From assembly GCA_016926595.1 (NCBI GenBank), contig JAFGOG010000022.1, positions 1-8,399 of the forward strand: a DNA stretch of 8,399 nt, given 5' to 3'. Below the pieces are notes generated by a model. It did not search any database. It had not been told where the DNA came from and saw nothing but the letters and a program-made list of their open reading frames with translations. Below, in pieces: positions 6,252-8,399 of this stretch. This DNA comes from Anaerolineae bacterium. Its GTDB lineage: Bacteria; Chloroflexota; Anaerolineae; JAAYZQ01. Both the position numbers and the translations under genes were made by a program. Position 1 is the first letter of the stretch, and each line of letters opens with the position of its first letter.

Positions 6252-6280
6252 ATTATACCCGCAAAGCGGGCACGATGCAA
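6252..6280 (-). promoter_or_regulatory. Promoter of the Fe-S protein gene with an inverted repeat in its spacer
   Basis: On the minus strand a perfect -10, TATAAT (6252-6257), lies 17 bases after TTGCAT (6275-6280), a weak -35 matching at its first three bases. Transcription would start close to 6245, almost at the Shine-Dalgarno, so the leader would be about 9-12 bases. The spacer contains the inverted repeat CCCGC-TTT-GCGGG (6258-6270) directly against the -10. That could be an operator, or the remnant of a treS terminator hairpin; the stem is only 5 bp and has no U-run. Confidence 0.58.
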
Positions 6281-6299
6281 GCAGGTGAGGGTTGGCCTT

Positions 6300-7970
<1,671 letters not shown>

Positions 7971-7973
7971 TGG

Positions 7974-8399
7974 TCATTTTTGCACCAGCCACAGGAACTG
8001 ATACGGCTGCATGGTGTAGCTCCGCCCCAGGTTGACTTGCTCTTCGCTTACGAGGTCGATCATGGCCGGTTTGAGGCCATACGTGCGAAACCGGATCATG
8101 TCCACTTGTTGCGGCTGTTCTGAAAAGTTGGCCAGGACGAGCAGCCCTTCGAGCAGGTGCCAGTGGATAAAGCCAAAGACGCTCGGGCTGTCAGTATCGA
8201 TCACCTGCGCTTTGCCCCCGCCAAACACCGGATGGCTTTTCCGGATCTGGATCAGCCGCACCAGGGGTTGGAATACCCGCCCTTCGATGCTGGCCGTGTC
8301 GTGCCGTTTGACGGCTCGCTCCCAGTCAAAGGCGGGGCGGTGAACCCAGCGGCTGTCGTCGAGCTTGCCGCTGTCCTGCCGGTAGGAATAGTCGTTCAG
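7974..8399 (-). CDS. Amylosucrase-type GH13_4 enzyme, C-terminal fragment (5' end beyond the window)
   Basis: The frame is open from the right edge to the TGA at 7974-7976, giving 141 codons of a protein whose catalytic barrel lies outside. The visible part begins 'LNDYSYRQDSGKLDDSRW' and continues 'VHRPAFDWERAVKRHD' and 'IEGRVFQPLVRLIQIRKSHPVF'. These are the post-catalytic stretch and last barrel helix typical of amylosucrase, which makes alpha-1,4-glucan and fructose from sucrose. The C-terminal beta-domain follows ('LLVLANFSEQPQQV', 'GRSYTMQPYQFLWL'). An apparent start at GTG 8261 is internal: the coding signal and family similarity continue upstream of it. Because the catalytic residues are absent, a sucrose hydrolase or another GH13_4 member cannot be excluded. 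It is followed after 3 bases by treS, so the two form one transcript. Confidence 0.85.
   Translation of the reverse strand: MNDYSYRQDSGKLDDSRWVHRPAFDWERAVKRHDTASIEGRVFQPLVRLIQIRKSHPVFGGGKAQVIDTDSPSVFGFIHWHLLEGLLVLANFSEQPQQVDMIRFRTYGLKPAMIDLVSEEQVNLGRSYTMQPYQFLWLVQK

Noticed and set aside
7974..8261. A separate small 95-residue protein starting at GTG 8261
   Set aside because: The same frame stays open to the right edge and the upstream codons match the amylosucrase C-terminal region, so the GTG is an internal Val.

Overview
The window is a GC-rich, densely packed bacterial segment. It holds eight protein genes, two of them cut by the window ends. Seven are on the minus strand and one is on the plus strand. 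The organism is most likely a Chloroflexota (Anaerolineae/Caldilineae-like) bacterium, probably from a metagenome. This is an inference from the stand-alone DUF4332 protein, from a surface protein with a Pro/Thr/Ser-rich 'ATPVPPS' stalk of the kind common in that phylum, and from the overall base composition. No rRNA, tRNA, CRISPR array, transposase or phage gene was seen.

Region 1 (1-720, minus strand): a GNAT acetyltransferase overlaps by 4 bases the start of a PaaI-like thioesterase that runs off the left edge. A near-consensus promoter (TTGACA, 17 bases, TATCAT) sits just upstream and fixes the GNAT start. Region 2 (721-1300, plus strand): a divergently transcribed DUF4332 helix-hairpin-helix protein with its own extended -10 promoter. 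A 13-bp perfect hairpin lies between it and the convergent minus-strand operon and can serve both directions.

Region 3 (1387-4990, minus strand): a tight three-gene unit. Transcription order is ornithine carbamoyltransferase (argF), then a divergent ArsP/YraQ-type permease (2-base gap, TTG start), then an exported DUF362 protein (1-base overlap) with an Ig-like domain, a repetitive stalk and a C-terminal membrane anchor. Region 4 (5106-6236, minus strand): a protein with an N-terminal winged helix, a cysteine-rich middle and two C-terminal [4Fe-4S] motifs. It has its own TATAAT promoter with an inverted repeat in the spacer.

Region 5 (6300-8399, minus strand): the 3' end of an amylosucrase-type GH13 gene, followed 3 bases later by trehalose synthase (treS). 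Together they suggest sucrose-driven alpha-glucan synthesis and maltose/trehalose interconversion, that is, storage and compatible-solute metabolism.

Most of the window is recognisable metabolism. I do not see a clear undescribed defence or mobile system. The parts most worth a second look are the argF-permease-surface DUF362 operon, the DUF362 protein's domain layout and calcium-loop-like insert, the permease lacking the usual cysteine motif, the winged-helix/Fe-S protein, and a TreS with Cys in place of Asn in its NHDE motif.
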